From: Lachnospiraceae bacterium
GTDB lineage: Bacteria; Bacillota; Clostridia; Lachnospirales; Lachnospiraceae
Direction of reading: 5' to 3'
Assembly: GCA_910575075.1 (NCBI GenBank)
Contig: CAJTCY010000017.1
Coordinates: forward strand, 1-64,000
DNA length: 64,000 nucleotides
A model generated the notes under the pieces. The model was not told where the DNA came from and searched no databases. It worked only from the letters and a program-made list of their open reading frames with translations. Below are positions 32,246 through 41,614 of this stretch, one piece after another. Each line of letters opens with the position of its first letter. The stretch's first letter is position 1. The position numbers were made by a program, and so were the translations under genes.

Positions 32246-33041
32246 GGTCGCAGCCAGAATCACGGGGGCGGGTGCGAAGAACATCGCCATCCTCTTATAT
32301 TCCATCTTAAAGGAAGAACAGAAAACCAAAGGAAAGGCAAGGCTCACAAACATGCTCCGCTCTGGCAAGGAGCTGAAAGTCTTTACCGTAAAGAGCGGCG
32401 ACTTGAAGAAGTTCACGCAGGAAGCGAAGAAATACGGCGTACTCTACTGCGTTTTGGCAGACAGGGGGAACAAAGACCCCAATGCGGAGGTGGACGTGAT
32501 TGCGAGAGCCGAGGACGCATCGAAAATCAGCCGCATTGTGGAGCGGTTCAGCCTTGCGTCGGTAGATACCGCTTCCATTGTGACCGAAGCGGAGAAATCG
32601 AAAGGGGAAAAGGCGAAAGCTGACAAAACCGCAGATGTAAAAGATGCAGATGCAAAGGACGGTCAGCCAGAGCCAGACGTCGGCGTGGAGGAAAAGGCGG
32701 AGAAAGACAGGCTCATGGACGCCCTTATGGGCAAGCCGCTCCAAAAGGAGGAAAACGCCCCAAACCCCTCGGTGGCAAAGACAGAAAAATCCCCTCTGTC
32801 CGAGCCTACCTTAAAGCAGCAAAGGAAGCCCGCAGAGGGGGCTGCTATGGCTAAGGCGGAGAAACCGTCAGTCAGGGAAGAACTGCGGAAGATAAAGGAG
32901 AGCCGCAAGGAGCAGGAAGCGGATGTTTCCCCTGCAAAAGAGAAATCTTCTGACAGGTCGAAGAAACCGCCCGCAGGAAAGACGGAGCATAAACAGCCCC
33001 AGAAGCGGAAACGGAAACCAAAATCGAAAGGAGCGAGATAA
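32187..33041 (+). CDS. PcfB/DUF3801-family conjugation protein
   Basis: The protein has 284 residues. The N-terminal domain (EQIVRMSLEGFEVAARITGA then KNIAILLYSILKEEQKTKGK) is the DUF3801/PcfB core. From residue ~135 the protein is a long Lys/Glu/Ala-rich disordered tail. PcfB-type proteins act with the relaxase and the VirD4 coupling protein. AAAGGAGCTGATGAAGC precedes the ATG. Confidence 0.82.
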   Translation: MNTGGEAAEQIVRMSLEGFEVAARITGAGAKNIAILLYSILKEEQKTKGKARLTNMLRSGKELKVFTVKSGDLKKFTQEAKKYGVLYCVLADRGNKDPNAEVDVIARAEDASKISRIVERFSLASVDTASIVTEAEKSKGEKAKADKTADVKDADAKDGQPEPDVGVEEKAEKDRLMDALMGKPLQKEENAPNPSVAKTEKSPLSEPTLKQQRKPAEGAAMAKAEKPSVREELRKIKESRKEQEADVSPAKEKSSDRSKKPPAGKTEHKQPQKRKRKPKSKGAR

Positions 33042-33043
33042 GC

Positions 33044-33907
33044 ATGAGCATTTATGATGTATTCAGCGGCGGCAACAGAGCCTTTAACAAAGAGGAATGG
33101 GCTGCCCAAAAGCAGGAGCAGCGGAAAGAAGCCTATGGGCTGATTGACAATACCTGTTCTGAAATGATGGCGGACGGCGACAGCTTTCGCCAGTACCTTG
33201 ACGTGCAGGGGCATTTTGACCGCTACTCCGTCAACAACGCCATCTTGGTTTCGGCACAGATGCCCGAAGCGACGCAGCTTAAGGATTACGGCAGTTGGAA
33301 ACAGAGCCGTGCCTATGTGGACAAGGACGCACAGAAAGTCACCATCCTTGAGCCGGGGAAAGAGTATGAGCGGGAGGACGGCTCAAAGGCGGTCGGCTAC
33401 AACGCCAAGATAGTCTATGACATTTCCCAGACCTCGGCAAAGGACAGGCAGCAGCCGCAGGAAGCCAAAACCATGCGGGAGCTTGTGTCGGCGATGATTG
33501 ACGCAAGCCCCGTTTCCTTTGTGCCAGTGGACGACCTTGAGCTGCCTGCGTTCTACGACAGTTCGCAGCAGACCATCTTCATCAAGACGGGGCTTTCCGA
33601 GGAACAGCTCTTTGTCAGCATGGCAAAGGAAGTGTCGGCGGCGGTCTTTGACTTCAAGCATAAGGAAAGCCGTGACGCTTCAGAGTTCAAATCGTTCTGC
33701 GTTGCCTATATGGTAAGCTCCCGCTACGGCGTGGACACGAAAGGTTTTAGCTTTGACAAGCTCCCGAAAGAATTTGAGGGCATGGAAACGCAGGAATTTA
33801 AAGGCGAGCTTGGCTCAATGCGTGACGTCCTCGGCGAAATCCAGTCGGACATGTATAAGAGCCTTGAAAAGAACAAGCCGCCCAAATCCAAAGAGCAGGA
33901 ACGCTAA
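33044..33907 (+). CDS. ArdC-like DNA-binding protein without a metallopeptidase site
   Basis: The protein has 287 residues. Residues ~48-110 (FRQYLDVQGHFDRYSVNNAI, YGSWKQSRAYV, ILEPGKEYEREDG) match the ArdC-type N-terminal domain that binds single-stranded DNA. Where related proteins carry HExxH, this one reads VSMAKEVSAAVFDFKH, so the peptidase site is lost. It starts 2 bases after pcfB. A truncated relative lies at 5467. Probably protects transferring DNA or fights restriction (inference). Confidence 0.75.
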   Translation: MSIYDVFSGGNRAFNKEEWAAQKQEQRKEAYGLIDNTCSEMMADGDSFRQYLDVQGHFDRYSVNNAILVSAQMPEATQLKDYGSWKQSRAYVDKDAQKVTILEPGKEYEREDGSKAVGYNAKIVYDISQTSAKDRQQPQEAKTMRELVSAMIDASPVSFVPVDDLELPAFYDSSQQTIFIKTGLSEEQLFVSMAKEVSAAVFDFKHKESRDASEFKSFCVAYMVSSRYGVDTKGFSFDKLPKEFEGMETQEFKGELGSMRDVLGEIQSDMYKSLEKNKPPKSKEQER

Positions 33908-33922
33908 TCGGAGGTGCAGCCA

Positions 33923-34120
33923 ATGAAAGAAGAACGATACCATCTGGCATTGGATAAATACGATAAGAACATCGTCCTCAATGCCCTCAACACCCTGCGG
34001 ACGCAGCAGATACAGGAGGAACGCCCCACCGAGCCTGTTGACGAGCTGATAAGCAGGGTGGCATTCGCCCCGACCAAGAAAGTAAAGGTCGCCCCGTGCA
34101 AGTGCCATGAAGAACGGTGA
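33923..34120 (+). CDS. small ICE protein, paralogue of the 9001 product
   Basis: The protein has 65 residues. LDKYDKNIVLNALNTLRTQQ is followed by VDELISRVAFAPTKKVKV; the second segment pairs with VDELIFKVIHAPIKKLRV in the left-end protein. GGAGGTG lies 8 bases before the ATG at 33923. It overlaps the VirD4 gene by 14 bases. Confidence 0.65.
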   Translation: MKEERYHLALDKYDKNIVLNALNTLRTQQIQEERPTEPVDELISRVAFAPTKKVKVAPCKCHEER

Positions 34121-35900
34121 TGATTACAAGGCGGGCTTAATCCTCTCTTTATGCGGCATTATCCCTGTCGTGTGGCTTGCCCTGCTGACAGCCCCTTATA
34201 TCAGCGGCGGCATCGTGGAGATAATCGGCAACTTATCCGCAGCAATCGAGAATCCGTTTTCCATAACGGTGTGTAAGGACAGCGTGAAAACTGTCCTTAT
34301 TTTTCTGCTTGCCTACGGCATGGGAATCGGCGTTTATTTTTCCACACGCAGGAACTACCGCAAAGGGGAGGAACACGGCTCTGCCAAATGGGGCAACGCA
34401 GGTACGCTTAATAAAAAATACCGAGATAAGGACGCATCGGAGAACAAGCTGCTGACCCAGAGCGTCCGCATCGGGCTTGACGGGAAGAAGCACAGGAGGA
34501 ATCTGAATATCCTCGTGGTGGGCGGCTCTGGTGCAGGAAAGACCAGATTTTTTTGTAAGCCGAACGTGATGCAGTGCAACACGTCAATGGTAATCTTAGA
34601 CCCAAAGGGCGAGATTGTCCGTGACACGGGCGGGCTTTTGGAAAAGAAAGGCTATGAGGTGCGTGTGCTTGATTTAATCAACATGCACAAGAGCCACTGT
34701 TACAACCCGTTTGTTTATCTTCGGAACGACAACGACGTGCAGCGGCTTGTGACGAATCTCTTTAAGGCGACCACGCCGAAAGGCTCACAGTCGCAAGACC
34801 CGTTCTGGGACACGGCGGCGAGTATGCTTCTATTGTCCCTCGTGTTCTATCTGAAATACGAAGCCCCGCCAGACGAGCAGAATTTCCCGATGGTGATGGA
34901 GCTTTTAAGGGCAGGTGAGGTAAGGGAGGATGACGACAGCTATGTAAGCCCGCTTGACGAATTGTTTGACCGCTTGGAGATGGTAAACCCAGAGCATATC
35001 GCATTAAAGTATTACAGAGATTACCATTCTGGTTCAGCCAAAACGCTAAAGAGCATCCAGATAACCCTTGCCGCAAGGCTTGAGAAGTTTAATCTGGAAA
35101 GCCTTGCAGGATTGACCGCCACAGATGAATTGGATTTGCCGTCTTTGGGGGAGAAGAAAGTCGCACTGTTCGCACTGATACCAGACAACGACACCAGTTT
35201 CAATTTCCTTGTGTCGCTGTTATACACGCAGCTATTCCAACAGTTATTCTACCTCGCCGACCATAAGTACGGCGGGAGTCTGCCCGTCCACTGCCAGTTT
35301 ATTATGGATGAATTTGCCAATGTTTCGCTGCCCGATGACTTTGACAAGATACTGTCAGTTATGAGGTCAAGGGGCGTGTCCGTTTCGATTATCCTGCAAA
35401 ATCTGGCACAGCTCAAAGCCCTGTTTGAGAAACAGTGGGAAAGCATTGTCGGCAATGCCGATGAGTTCCTCTATCTCGGCGGCAACGAGCAGAGTACCCA
35501 TAAGTTTGTAAGTGAGCTTCTTGGAAAAGCCACGATAGACACCAACACCTACGGGAAAAGCTCTGGGCGGAGTGGCAACTATTCCACTAACTACCAGATT
35601 TCGGGGCGTGAGCTTTTAACGCCAGACGAGGTGCGTATGCTAGACAACCGCTACGCACTTCTTTTTGTGCGTGGGGAACGCCCCGTCATGGATTTGAAGT
35701 ACGACATCCTGAAACACCCGAATGTGAAACTGACCGCCGACGGGGGGAAGCCGCCGTATATCCACGGCGAGCCGACGCAGGCGGTCGCAACCTTTGTGTT
35801 TGGCGGGGATATTCCAAAAGACGCTGTTGCGCTTAACCCTGTCAGCACATCCTATGAGCTTCTGTCCGATGAGGACTTGGAAGAAATATTCAATTTATAA
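34107..35900 (+). CDS. VirD4-like type IV coupling protein
   Basis: The protein has 597 residues. Two N-terminal membrane helices (~12-34 and ~61-80) anchor it. Walker A VVGGSGAGKTRFF lies at ~137-149, MVILDPKGEIV follows, and Walker B CQFIMDEFANVSLP is near residue 400. EFLYLGGNEQSTHKFVSELL is the usual C-terminal ATPase region of TraG/VirD4. It links the relaxosome to the secretion channel and powers DNA export. It overlaps the small gene upstream. Confidence 0.93.
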   Translation: MKNGDDYKAGLILSLCGIIPVVWLALLTAPYISGGIVEIIGNLSAAIENPFSITVCKDSVKTVLIFLLAYGMGIGVYFSTRRNYRKGEEHGSAKWGNAGTLNKKYRDKDASENKLLTQSVRIGLDGKKHRRNLNILVVGGSGAGKTRFFCKPNVMQCNTSMVILDPKGEIVRDTGGLLEKKGYEVRVLDLINMHKSHCYNPFVYLRNDNDVQRLVTNLFKATTPKGSQSQDPFWDTAASMLLLSLVFYLKYEAPPDEQNFPMVMELLRAGEVREDDDSYVSPLDELFDRLEMVNPEHIALKYYRDYHSGSAKTLKSIQITLAARLEKFNLESLAGLTATDELDLPSLGEKKVALFALIPDNDTSFNFLVSLLYTQLFQQLFYLADHKYGGSLPVHCQFIMDEFANVSLPDDFDKILSVMRSRGVSVSIILQNLAQLKALFEKQWESIVGNADEFLYLGGNEQSTHKFVSELLGKATIDTNTYGKSSGRSGNYSTNYQISGRELLTPDEVRMLDNRYALLFVRGERPVMDLKYDILKHPNVKLTADGGKPPYIHGEPTQAVATFVFGGDIPKDAVALNPVSTSYELLSDEDLEEIFNL

Positions 35901-35914
35901 GGAGGATTTACCCT

Positions 35915-36271
35915 ATGAAACTTTTCCAGAAAAACGAGAAGAAAGCAACCCAGAAACTGCCGATGACAGGCAAGGTAAAAAAGGGCTTCCGCCATTACTG
36001 CGTGGCGGTGCTTGCCGTTATGATGGTATTTGGCACATCCATGACCGCCTTTGCCGCCAATGACCCGATTGCCGTCGTCAACAACCTTTCCAATTTCATC
36101 TTCGGTCTGATACGGGCGGTCGGGATGATTATGCTCGGCTTCGGCATCGTGCAGGTCGGCTTGTCGCTGAAATCCCACGACCCGTCCCAGAGGGCGAACG
36201 GTTTCCTCACACTGGCGGGCGGCGTTGTGATTACCTTTGCGAAAGAGATTTTGACCCTCATCACAGGCTAA
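35915..36271 (+). CDS. Maff2-family membrane protein (VirB2-like candidate)
   Basis: The protein has 118 residues. The N-terminus is basic, followed by a signal-like helix ending MTAFAAND, then two hydrophobic stretches (IFGLIRAVGMIMLGFGIVQV and GFLTLAGGVVITFAKEILTL). The family is typical of Tn1549-like elements. Size and two-helix layout after cleavage resemble VirB2 pilins (inference). AAGGAGG precedes the ATG. Confidence 0.8.
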   Translation: MKLFQKNEKKATQKLPMTGKVKKGFRHYCVAVLAVMMVFGTSMTAFAANDPIAVVNNLSNFIFGLIRAVGMIMLGFGIVQVGLSLKSHDPSQRANGFLTLAGGVVITFAKEILTLITG

Positions 36272-36313
36272 TCCAAAACAGACTGAAATAACAGACTGAC
36301 ACAAGATAAGATA

Positions 36314-36353
36314 ACGGGGCAGATCCGCTCTGCGGAACTTGCCCCGCTATCAA
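36314..36353 (+). terminator. hairpin between maff2 and virB6-like genes
   Basis: CGGGGCA pairs with TGCCCCG around GATCCGCTCTGCGGAAC. There is no clear T-run. It may trim or attenuate the transcript so the pilin-like gene is expressed above the downstream genes. Confidence 0.45.
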
Positions 36354-36376
36354 ATTTTAAGAACGGAGGTGGTCGA

Positions 36377-37213
36377 ATGTCAGACAACTGGGTAGTCCAG
36401 AACTTGGAGAACGCCCTTGACACATGGAATGAAAAGTTAGCCGAGATATGGCAGCTCATCACCCAATCCCCAGAAACCTTTAAAGGCGGTGCGATATGGA
36501 AAGTCATCGTTGACATCCACGGAGCGTTGCAGGCGATAGGGCTTGCCCTGCTCGTGCTGTTTTTCGTCGTTGGCGTGATGCGTACCTGCGGCGACTTCGC
36601 AAGCGTGAAGAAGCCCGAACACGCATTGAAGCTGTTCATCCGCTTCGCCCTTGCGAAAGGTGCGGTCACTTACGGCTTGGAGCTGATGATGGCTCTGTTC
36701 AAAATCGTGCAGGGCGTGATTTCTGCAATCATGAAAGCCGCAGGCTTCGGCTCGGCACAAAAGACCGTGCTGCCGACAGAGATAGTGACAGCCGTCGAGG
36801 ACTGCGGCTTTTTCGAGAGCATCCCTCTCTGGGCGGTCACGCTGATAGGCGGGCTGTTCATCACGGTATTGTCGTTCATTATGATAATGTCGGTGTACGG
36901 CAGGTTTTTTAAGCTATATTTATATACCGCCATCGCCCCCGTGCCGCTGTCCTCGTTTGCGGGGGAGCCGAGCCAGAGCGTGGGAAAGAGCTTCATCAAG
37001 AGCTACTCCGCCGTGTGCCTTGAGGGGGCAATCATCGTGCTTGCCTGCATCATCTTCTCGGTGTTTGCGGCGTCCCCGCCCGCAGTCAACCCCGATGCGG
37101 CGGCGGTCACGATGGTATGGGGCTATATCGGGGAATTGGTGTTCAATATGCTCGTCCTTGTCGGTGCGGTCAAGATGGCAGACCGTGTTGTGCGTGAGAT
37201 GATGGGCTTGTAA
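36377..37213 (+). CDS. VirB6/TrbL-like channel protein
   Basis: The protein has 278 residues and six or so membrane segments (GLALLVLFFVVGVM, WAVTLIGGLFITVLSFIMIM, GAIIVLACIIFSVFA and others). The conserved loop FFKLYLYTAIAPVPLSSFAG is typical of TrbL/VirB6 proteins. It forms part of the inner-membrane conjugation pore. ACGGAGGTGG precedes the ATG. Confidence 0.82.
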   Translation: MSDNWVVQNLENALDTWNEKLAEIWQLITQSPETFKGGAIWKVIVDIHGALQAIGLALLVLFFVVGVMRTCGDFASVKKPEHALKLFIRFALAKGAVTYGLELMMALFKIVQGVISAIMKAAGFGSAQKTVLPTEIVTAVEDCGFFESIPLWAVTLIGGLFITVLSFIMIMSVYGRFFKLYLYTAIAPVPLSSFAGEPSQSVGKSFIKSYSAVCLEGAIIVLACIIFSVFAASPPAVNPDAAAVTMVWGYIGELVFNMLVLVGAVKMADRVVREMMGL

Positions 37214-37239
37214 TTATCCAACAGGAAAGGAAAATTGAA

Positions 37240-37476
37240 ATGAAAAAAGAAACGAAGTATTGCCAGAATTATAATATCCATTTGCTAAATGGAGAAGTCA
37301 TCGGGGCTTCCGAAGCCTATGACCTGCCTGCTGAAAAAGGGCTGGTCGGAAAATTTGAAAAAGCTGACGATAACGAGATATTTGAAATCGGGGATGCCAT
37401 TTCTGGATTTGCATATATCCCAAAACGCAGCATCCTCTTTATTTCGACGGGGGATGTCGGGGAGGAGAGGTGCTGA
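37240..37476 (+). CDS. small conjugation-operon protein of unknown function
   Basis: The protein has 78 residues and is soluble. YNIHLLNGEVIGASEAYDLP is followed by FEIGDAISGFAYIPKRSILF. It looks like a small beta-rich domain. It sits between virB6-like and prgI genes; its stop is 1 base before the prgI start. Confidence 0.6.
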   Translation: MKKETKYCQNYNIHLLNGEVIGASEAYDLPAEKGLVGKFEKADDNEIFEIGDAISGFAYIPKRSILFISTGDVGEERC

Positions 37477-37477
37477 T

Positions 37478-37963
37478 ATGGAAGTCAAGATAAATAAGGA
37501 AATCCGCAACTACACGGAATCCATGTTCTTCGGGCTGTCGATGCGGCAGTTCCTGTTTTCCGTGCTTGCCTGCGGCGTGGCGGTCGGCTTGTTCTTCCTG
37601 CTCCGTGGCAGGTTCGGGACGGAAACATTGAGCTGGATGTGCATCTTGGGGGCTTCCCCTTTTGCGGTCATGGGCTTTGTAAGGTATAACGGCATGACCG
37701 CCGAGCAGTTTGTGTGGGCATGGATAAAGTCGCAGTTTCTGATGCCGAAGAAGATTTTATTTGCCCCAGAGAATCTTTATTACGAAGCGATGAAGAACGC
37801 CATTGAAGCCCATGAAAAGGGCTTGCCCGCCGTGCAGGATAAGAAAAAGAAAAAATGCAGGAGGGCAAGGCGCAAAGCGGCACGGGAACGGAGAAAACAG
37901 GCTGAAAAAGCCAGAAAGAAAAATAAGAAATCAAGAAAGCGCAAGGAGGTAGACCATGATTAA
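37478..37963 (+). CDS. PrgI-family protein (VirB3-like)
   Basis: The protein has 161 residues. INKEIRNYTESMFFGLSMRQ starts the PrgI domain, followed by two membrane helices (FLFSVLACGVAVGLFFLL and WMCILGASPFAVMGFV). The C-terminus is strongly basic. PrgI proteins pair with the VirB4 ATPase encoded next, with which it overlaps by 8 bases. The start at 37478 has GGAGGAGAGG upstream. Confidence 0.85.
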   Translation: MEVKINKEIRNYTESMFFGLSMRQFLFSVLACGVAVGLFFLLRGRFGTETLSWMCILGASPFAVMGFVRYNGMTAEQFVWAWIKSQFLMPKKILFAPENLYYEAMKNAIEAHEKGLPAVQDKKKKKCRRARRKAARERRKQAEKARKKNKKSRKRKEVDHD

Positions 37964-40289
37964 GACGCTGAAAACGCTGTTCAAGCAGGACAGGGAGAAA
38001 TTCATTGTGCCGAAGTCGGTGCAGGCGGTCATCCCGTTAAAGACCATGTGGGAGGACGGCATTTTCCTTGTGGGCAGGAACAAATACGCAAAGACATTCA
38101 AGTTTGAGGACATCAACTACGCCGTGGCGAGCCGTGAGGACAAGGAAGCGATGTTCCTCGAATACTCGGAGCTTTTAAACGCCCTCGACAGCGGGGCGAC
38201 CACGAAAATCACGATAAACAACCGCAGGCTCAATAAAGCGGATTTTGAGCAGACAATCTTAATCCCGATGGCGGAGGACGATTTGGATAAATACCGCAAA
38301 GAGTATAACAAGATGCTGCTTGACAAGGCGACGGGGGCTAATTCCACCGTGCAGGATAAATATGTGACGGTTTCTGTCTGCAAGAAAAACATCGAGGAAG
38401 CGAGGAATTACTTTGCCCGTGTCGGTGCTGACCTTATCGGGCATTTTAACCGTCTTGGCTCAAAGTGTACGGAACTGGATGCGAATGACAAGCTGCGTAT
38501 CTTCCATGATTTTTACCGTATGGGCGAGGAAACGGCGTTTTCCTTTGACATGGCACAGGCTATGCGGAAAGGTCACGACTTCAAGGACTATATCTGTCCC
38601 GACTCCTTTGAGTTTGAGAAAGATTATTTCCGCATCGGCAACCGTTATGGGCGTGTGATTTTCCTGCGTGAGTATGCCGCCTATATCAAGGACAGCATGG
38701 TGGCGGAGCTTTGCGAATTAAACCGTAACATGATGCTCTCCGTTGACGTCGTGCCTGTCCCGACGGACGAAGCCGTGCGGGAGGTGGAGAACCGTCTTCT
38801 GGGCGTGGAAACCAACATCACGAACTGGCAGAGGAAGCAGAACCAGAACAACAACTTTTCCGCCGTCATCCCCTACGACTTGGAACAGCAGAGAAAGGAA
38901 AGCAAGGAGTTCCTCGATGATTTGACGACCCGTGACCAGAGGATGATGTTTGCGGTGCTTACGATGGTGCATACCGCAGACACCAAAGAGCAGCTTGACA
39001 ATGACACGGAAGCTTTGCTTACGACGGCACGGAAGCATCTCTGCCAGTTTGCCGTGCTGAAGTACCAGCAGATGGACGGGCTGAACACCGCCCTGCCGTT
39101 CGGCGTGAGGAAGATTGATGCGTTAAGGACGCTGACAACGGAGAGCCTTGCGGTGTTTATCCCCTTCCGTGTGCAGGAAATCTACCATAAGGACGGCGTG
39201 TATTACGGTCAGAACGTCATCAGTAAAAATATGATAATCGCAAACCGCCGCCACCTGCTGAACGGAAATTCCTTTATCCTCGGCGTGTCTGGTGCGGGCA
39301 AGTCGTTCACGGCAAAGGAGGAAATGACGAACATCATCCTGACCGACCCTAACGCCGATGTCTTGGTAATAGACCCCGAACGAGAGTACGCCCCTCTTGT
39401 GAAAGCCATGCAGGGCGAGGTCATCCACATCTCGGCGACGAGCGACAACCACATCAATGCGATGGACATGAACTCTGATTACGGCGACGGTGCAAACCCC
39501 GTCATCTTGAAATCAGAGTTTATTTTGTCTTTGTGCGAGCAGCTCATCGGAGGTGCAAGTTTGGGTGCAAAGCAGAAGTCCATCATTGACCGCTGCACGG
39601 CGGGCGTCTACCGCTACTACCAGCAGGGCAACTATATGGGGACGCCGCCGACCTTGCAGGACTTCCGTGAGGAATTATTAAAGCAGGACGAGCCAGAAGC
39701 GCAGGAAATCGCCCTTGCGATTGAGCTTTTCACGGACGGCTCTCTCAACACCTTTGCCAAGCATACGAATGTGGACACCCACAGCCGCCTTATCTGCTAC
39801 GATATTCTGGATTTGGGCAAGCAGTTACAGCCTATCGGTATGCTCGTCGTCCTCGACAGCATCTTAAACCGCATCACCCAGAACAGGGCGAAAGGCAGGA
39901 ACACCTTTATCTTCATTGATGAAATCTATCTGCTGTTCCAGCATGAGTATAGTGCCAATTTCCTCTTTACCCTCTGGAAGCGTGTGCGTAAGTACGGGGC
40001 GTACTGCACGGGCATCACACAAAATGTCGATGACCTATTGCAGAGCCATACGGCGAGGACGATGCTTGCCAACAGCGAGTTTATCATCATGCTGAACCAA
40101 GCGTCCACAGACCGTATTGAGCTTGCGAAGCTCCTTAATATCTCCGACCTTCAGATGAGCTATATCACGAATGTCGGTGCGGGGCAGGGATTATTGAAAG
40201 TCGGCAGCTCCCTCGTGCCGTTCGTCAACAAATTCCCACGCAATACGGAGCTGTATAAGCTGATGACGACGAAATTTGGGGAGTGCTAA
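37956..40289 (+). CDS. VirB4-like conjugation ATPase
   Basis: The protein has 777 residues. Walker A ILGVSGAGKSFTAK lies near residue 442, VLVIDPEREYAPL follows, and Walker B FIFIDEIYLLF is near 651. A CTGITQNVDDLLQSHTARTM segment comes next, as in VirB4/TraE proteins. The N-terminal half is the VirB4 helical domain. It energises assembly of the channel with PrgI. AAGGAGGT precedes the ATG within prgI. Confidence 0.94.
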   Translation: MIKTLKTLFKQDREKFIVPKSVQAVIPLKTMWEDGIFLVGRNKYAKTFKFEDINYAVASREDKEAMFLEYSELLNALDSGATTKITINNRRLNKADFEQTILIPMAEDDLDKYRKEYNKMLLDKATGANSTVQDKYVTVSVCKKNIEEARNYFARVGADLIGHFNRLGSKCTELDANDKLRIFHDFYRMGEETAFSFDMAQAMRKGHDFKDYICPDSFEFEKDYFRIGNRYGRVIFLREYAAYIKDSMVAELCELNRNMMLSVDVVPVPTDEAVREVENRLLGVETNITNWQRKQNQNNNFSAVIPYDLEQQRKESKEFLDDLTTRDQRMMFAVLTMVHTADTKEQLDNDTEALLTTARKHLCQFAVLKYQQMDGLNTALPFGVRKIDALRTLTTESLAVFIPFRVQEIYHKDGVYYGQNVISKNMIIANRRHLLNGNSFILGVSGAGKSFTAKEEMTNIILTDPNADVLVIDPEREYAPLVKAMQGEVIHISATSDNHINAMDMNSDYGDGANPVILKSEFILSLCEQLIGGASLGAKQKSIIDRCTAGVYRYYQQGNYMGTPPTLQDFREELLKQDEPEAQEIALAIELFTDGSLNTFAKHTNVDTHSRLICYDILDLGKQLQPIGMLVVLDSILNRITQNRAKGRNTFIFIDEIYLLFQHEYSANFLFTLWKRVRKYGAYCTGITQNVDDLLQSHTARTMLANSEFIIMLNQASTDRIELAKLLNISDLQMSYITNVGAGQGLLKVGSSLVPFVNKFPRNTELYKLMTTKFGEC

Positions 40290-40303
40290 AAGGAGGGATT
40301 TTT

Positions 40304-40708
40304 ATGTCAGAGATAAGGTTTCGCAACGCAGCCCACCGTGATTTTTTTCTGGAAAGCATGATGAAATGCAGGGTAAACGACTGCTACCACAGGGCATTCT
40401 TCTATGTGATGGGGATTGCGGGGGAAACAAGGCGGAACATCAACGCCATGTTTGATTTTAAGACGGACTGCATCAAGCCAGAGGGGATGCACGGCGGATG
40501 GCAGACGAGCGGCACGGTCAAGGTCTGCCGCCTTGCCTTTAACCTCTGGAACGGTTACGCCGAGGAGGGGCGTGAGAAACTCTCCACGCCAGAGGAACTG
40601 TTTTGCTGCGAGTTCGCCCCGTATTTCATGGAGGGCATCAAGGCAAGGTATCCCGAATATTGCAGGGATTTACCCACGCCCAAGAAGCAGGCGGAGCATA
40701 CACGGTAA
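40304..40708 (+). CDS. DUF6075-like conserved ICE protein
   Basis: The protein has 134 residues. IRFRNAAHRDFFLESMMKCR opens it, then YHRAFFYVMGIAGETRRNIN and CRLAFNLWNGYAEEG. It matches from memory the DUF6075 family often encoded after virB4 in these elements; function unknown. AAAGGAGGG lies 6 bases before the ATG at 40304, which was preferred to the in-frame start at 40283. Confidence 0.7.
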   Translation: MSEIRFRNAAHRDFFLESMMKCRVNDCYHRAFFYVMGIAGETRRNINAMFDFKTDCIKPEGMHGGWQTSGTVKVCRLAFNLWNGYAEEGREKLSTPEELFCCEFAPYFMEGIKARYPEYCRDLPTPKKQAEHTR

Positions 40709-40790
40709 CTGAAAACAAGAAAATAGGAAACACCCTGCGGGCATATTTCTATGCCCAGAAAGCAGGGCAGAATAAAGAAAGGAATAATTT

Positions 40791-41576
40791 ATGAATCTGA
40801 AAAACTATAAATGTATTCTCTGTACTGCCGCCGCTGTTGCCTTTTTAGGAGCAGCGGTTTTTTGCGGCTTTAAGATTTACAGCCATTACCAGCAGATAGA
40901 TGAGCAGACGGAAGCCTTTGCGGAGATTGCCGAGGTCGTGGAGAACGCCGAGCCAGAGAAAGAACCGCCAAAAGATAAGGATACGCCCGTCAGCGAGGGC
41001 GAGGATATATTGGCAAAATACAAAGAACTGTATTTGCAGAATGAGGATATGGTCGGGTGGATTGCCATTGACGGAACAAGCATCAACTACCCCGTCATGC
41101 AGAGTAAGAACAATCCCAACTTCTATCTGAAGCACAGCTTTGAAAAGGAATACAGTGACTTAGGCGTGCCGTATATCCAAGAGGACTGCGACATCCCCAC
41201 AAGCGACAATCTGGTTATCTACGGACACCACATCAAAGGCGGCAGGATGTTCGGGGCGTTGGAAAATTACAAATCCAAGAGTTTCTATGAGAAGCATAAA
41301 ACTGTCCAGTTTGACACCCTCACGGAGCAGGGGAGCTATGAAATCATCGCCGTTTTTAAGACGGTTGCGTACAGTTCGGAGGGCTACCGCTACTATGATT
41401 TTGTCAATGCGGAAAATGAAAAAGAGTTTGATGCTTATGTCGGGAAGTGCAAGGAGCTTGCCTTGTATGATACGGGCGTGACCGCTGAATATGGGGATAA
41501 GCTCATTACCCTCTCCACCTGCGAATACTCCGCACAGAACGGCAGGCTTGTCGTGGTGGCAAAAAAAGCAGACTGA
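40791..41576 (+). CDS. srtB: class B sortase
   Basis: The protein has 261 residues. A membrane anchor at ~8-30 is followed by the sortase fold. LVIYGHHIKGG holds the catalytic His (146 or 147), LSTCEYS holds Cys244 and NGRLVV holds Arg252. GWIAIDGTSINYPVMQSK is the typical SrtB N-terminal strand. The likely substrate is the element's own adhesin at 11603 (PKTG motif). AAAGGAATAATTT precedes the ATG. Confidence 0.92.
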   Translation: MNLKNYKCILCTAAAVAFLGAAVFCGFKIYSHYQQIDEQTEAFAEIAEVVENAEPEKEPPKDKDTPVSEGEDILAKYKELYLQNEDMVGWIAIDGTSINYPVMQSKNNPNFYLKHSFEKEYSDLGVPYIQEDCDIPTSDNLVIYGHHIKGGRMFGALENYKSKSFYEKHKTVQFDTLTEQGSYEIIAVFKTVAYSSEGYRYYDFVNAENEKEFDAYVGKCKELALYDTGVTAEYGDKLITLSTCEYSAQNGRLVVVAKKAD

Positions 41577-41614
41577 CATGACCGCAAATCTTCTGGGAAA
41601 GGAGGTCGGATTTT

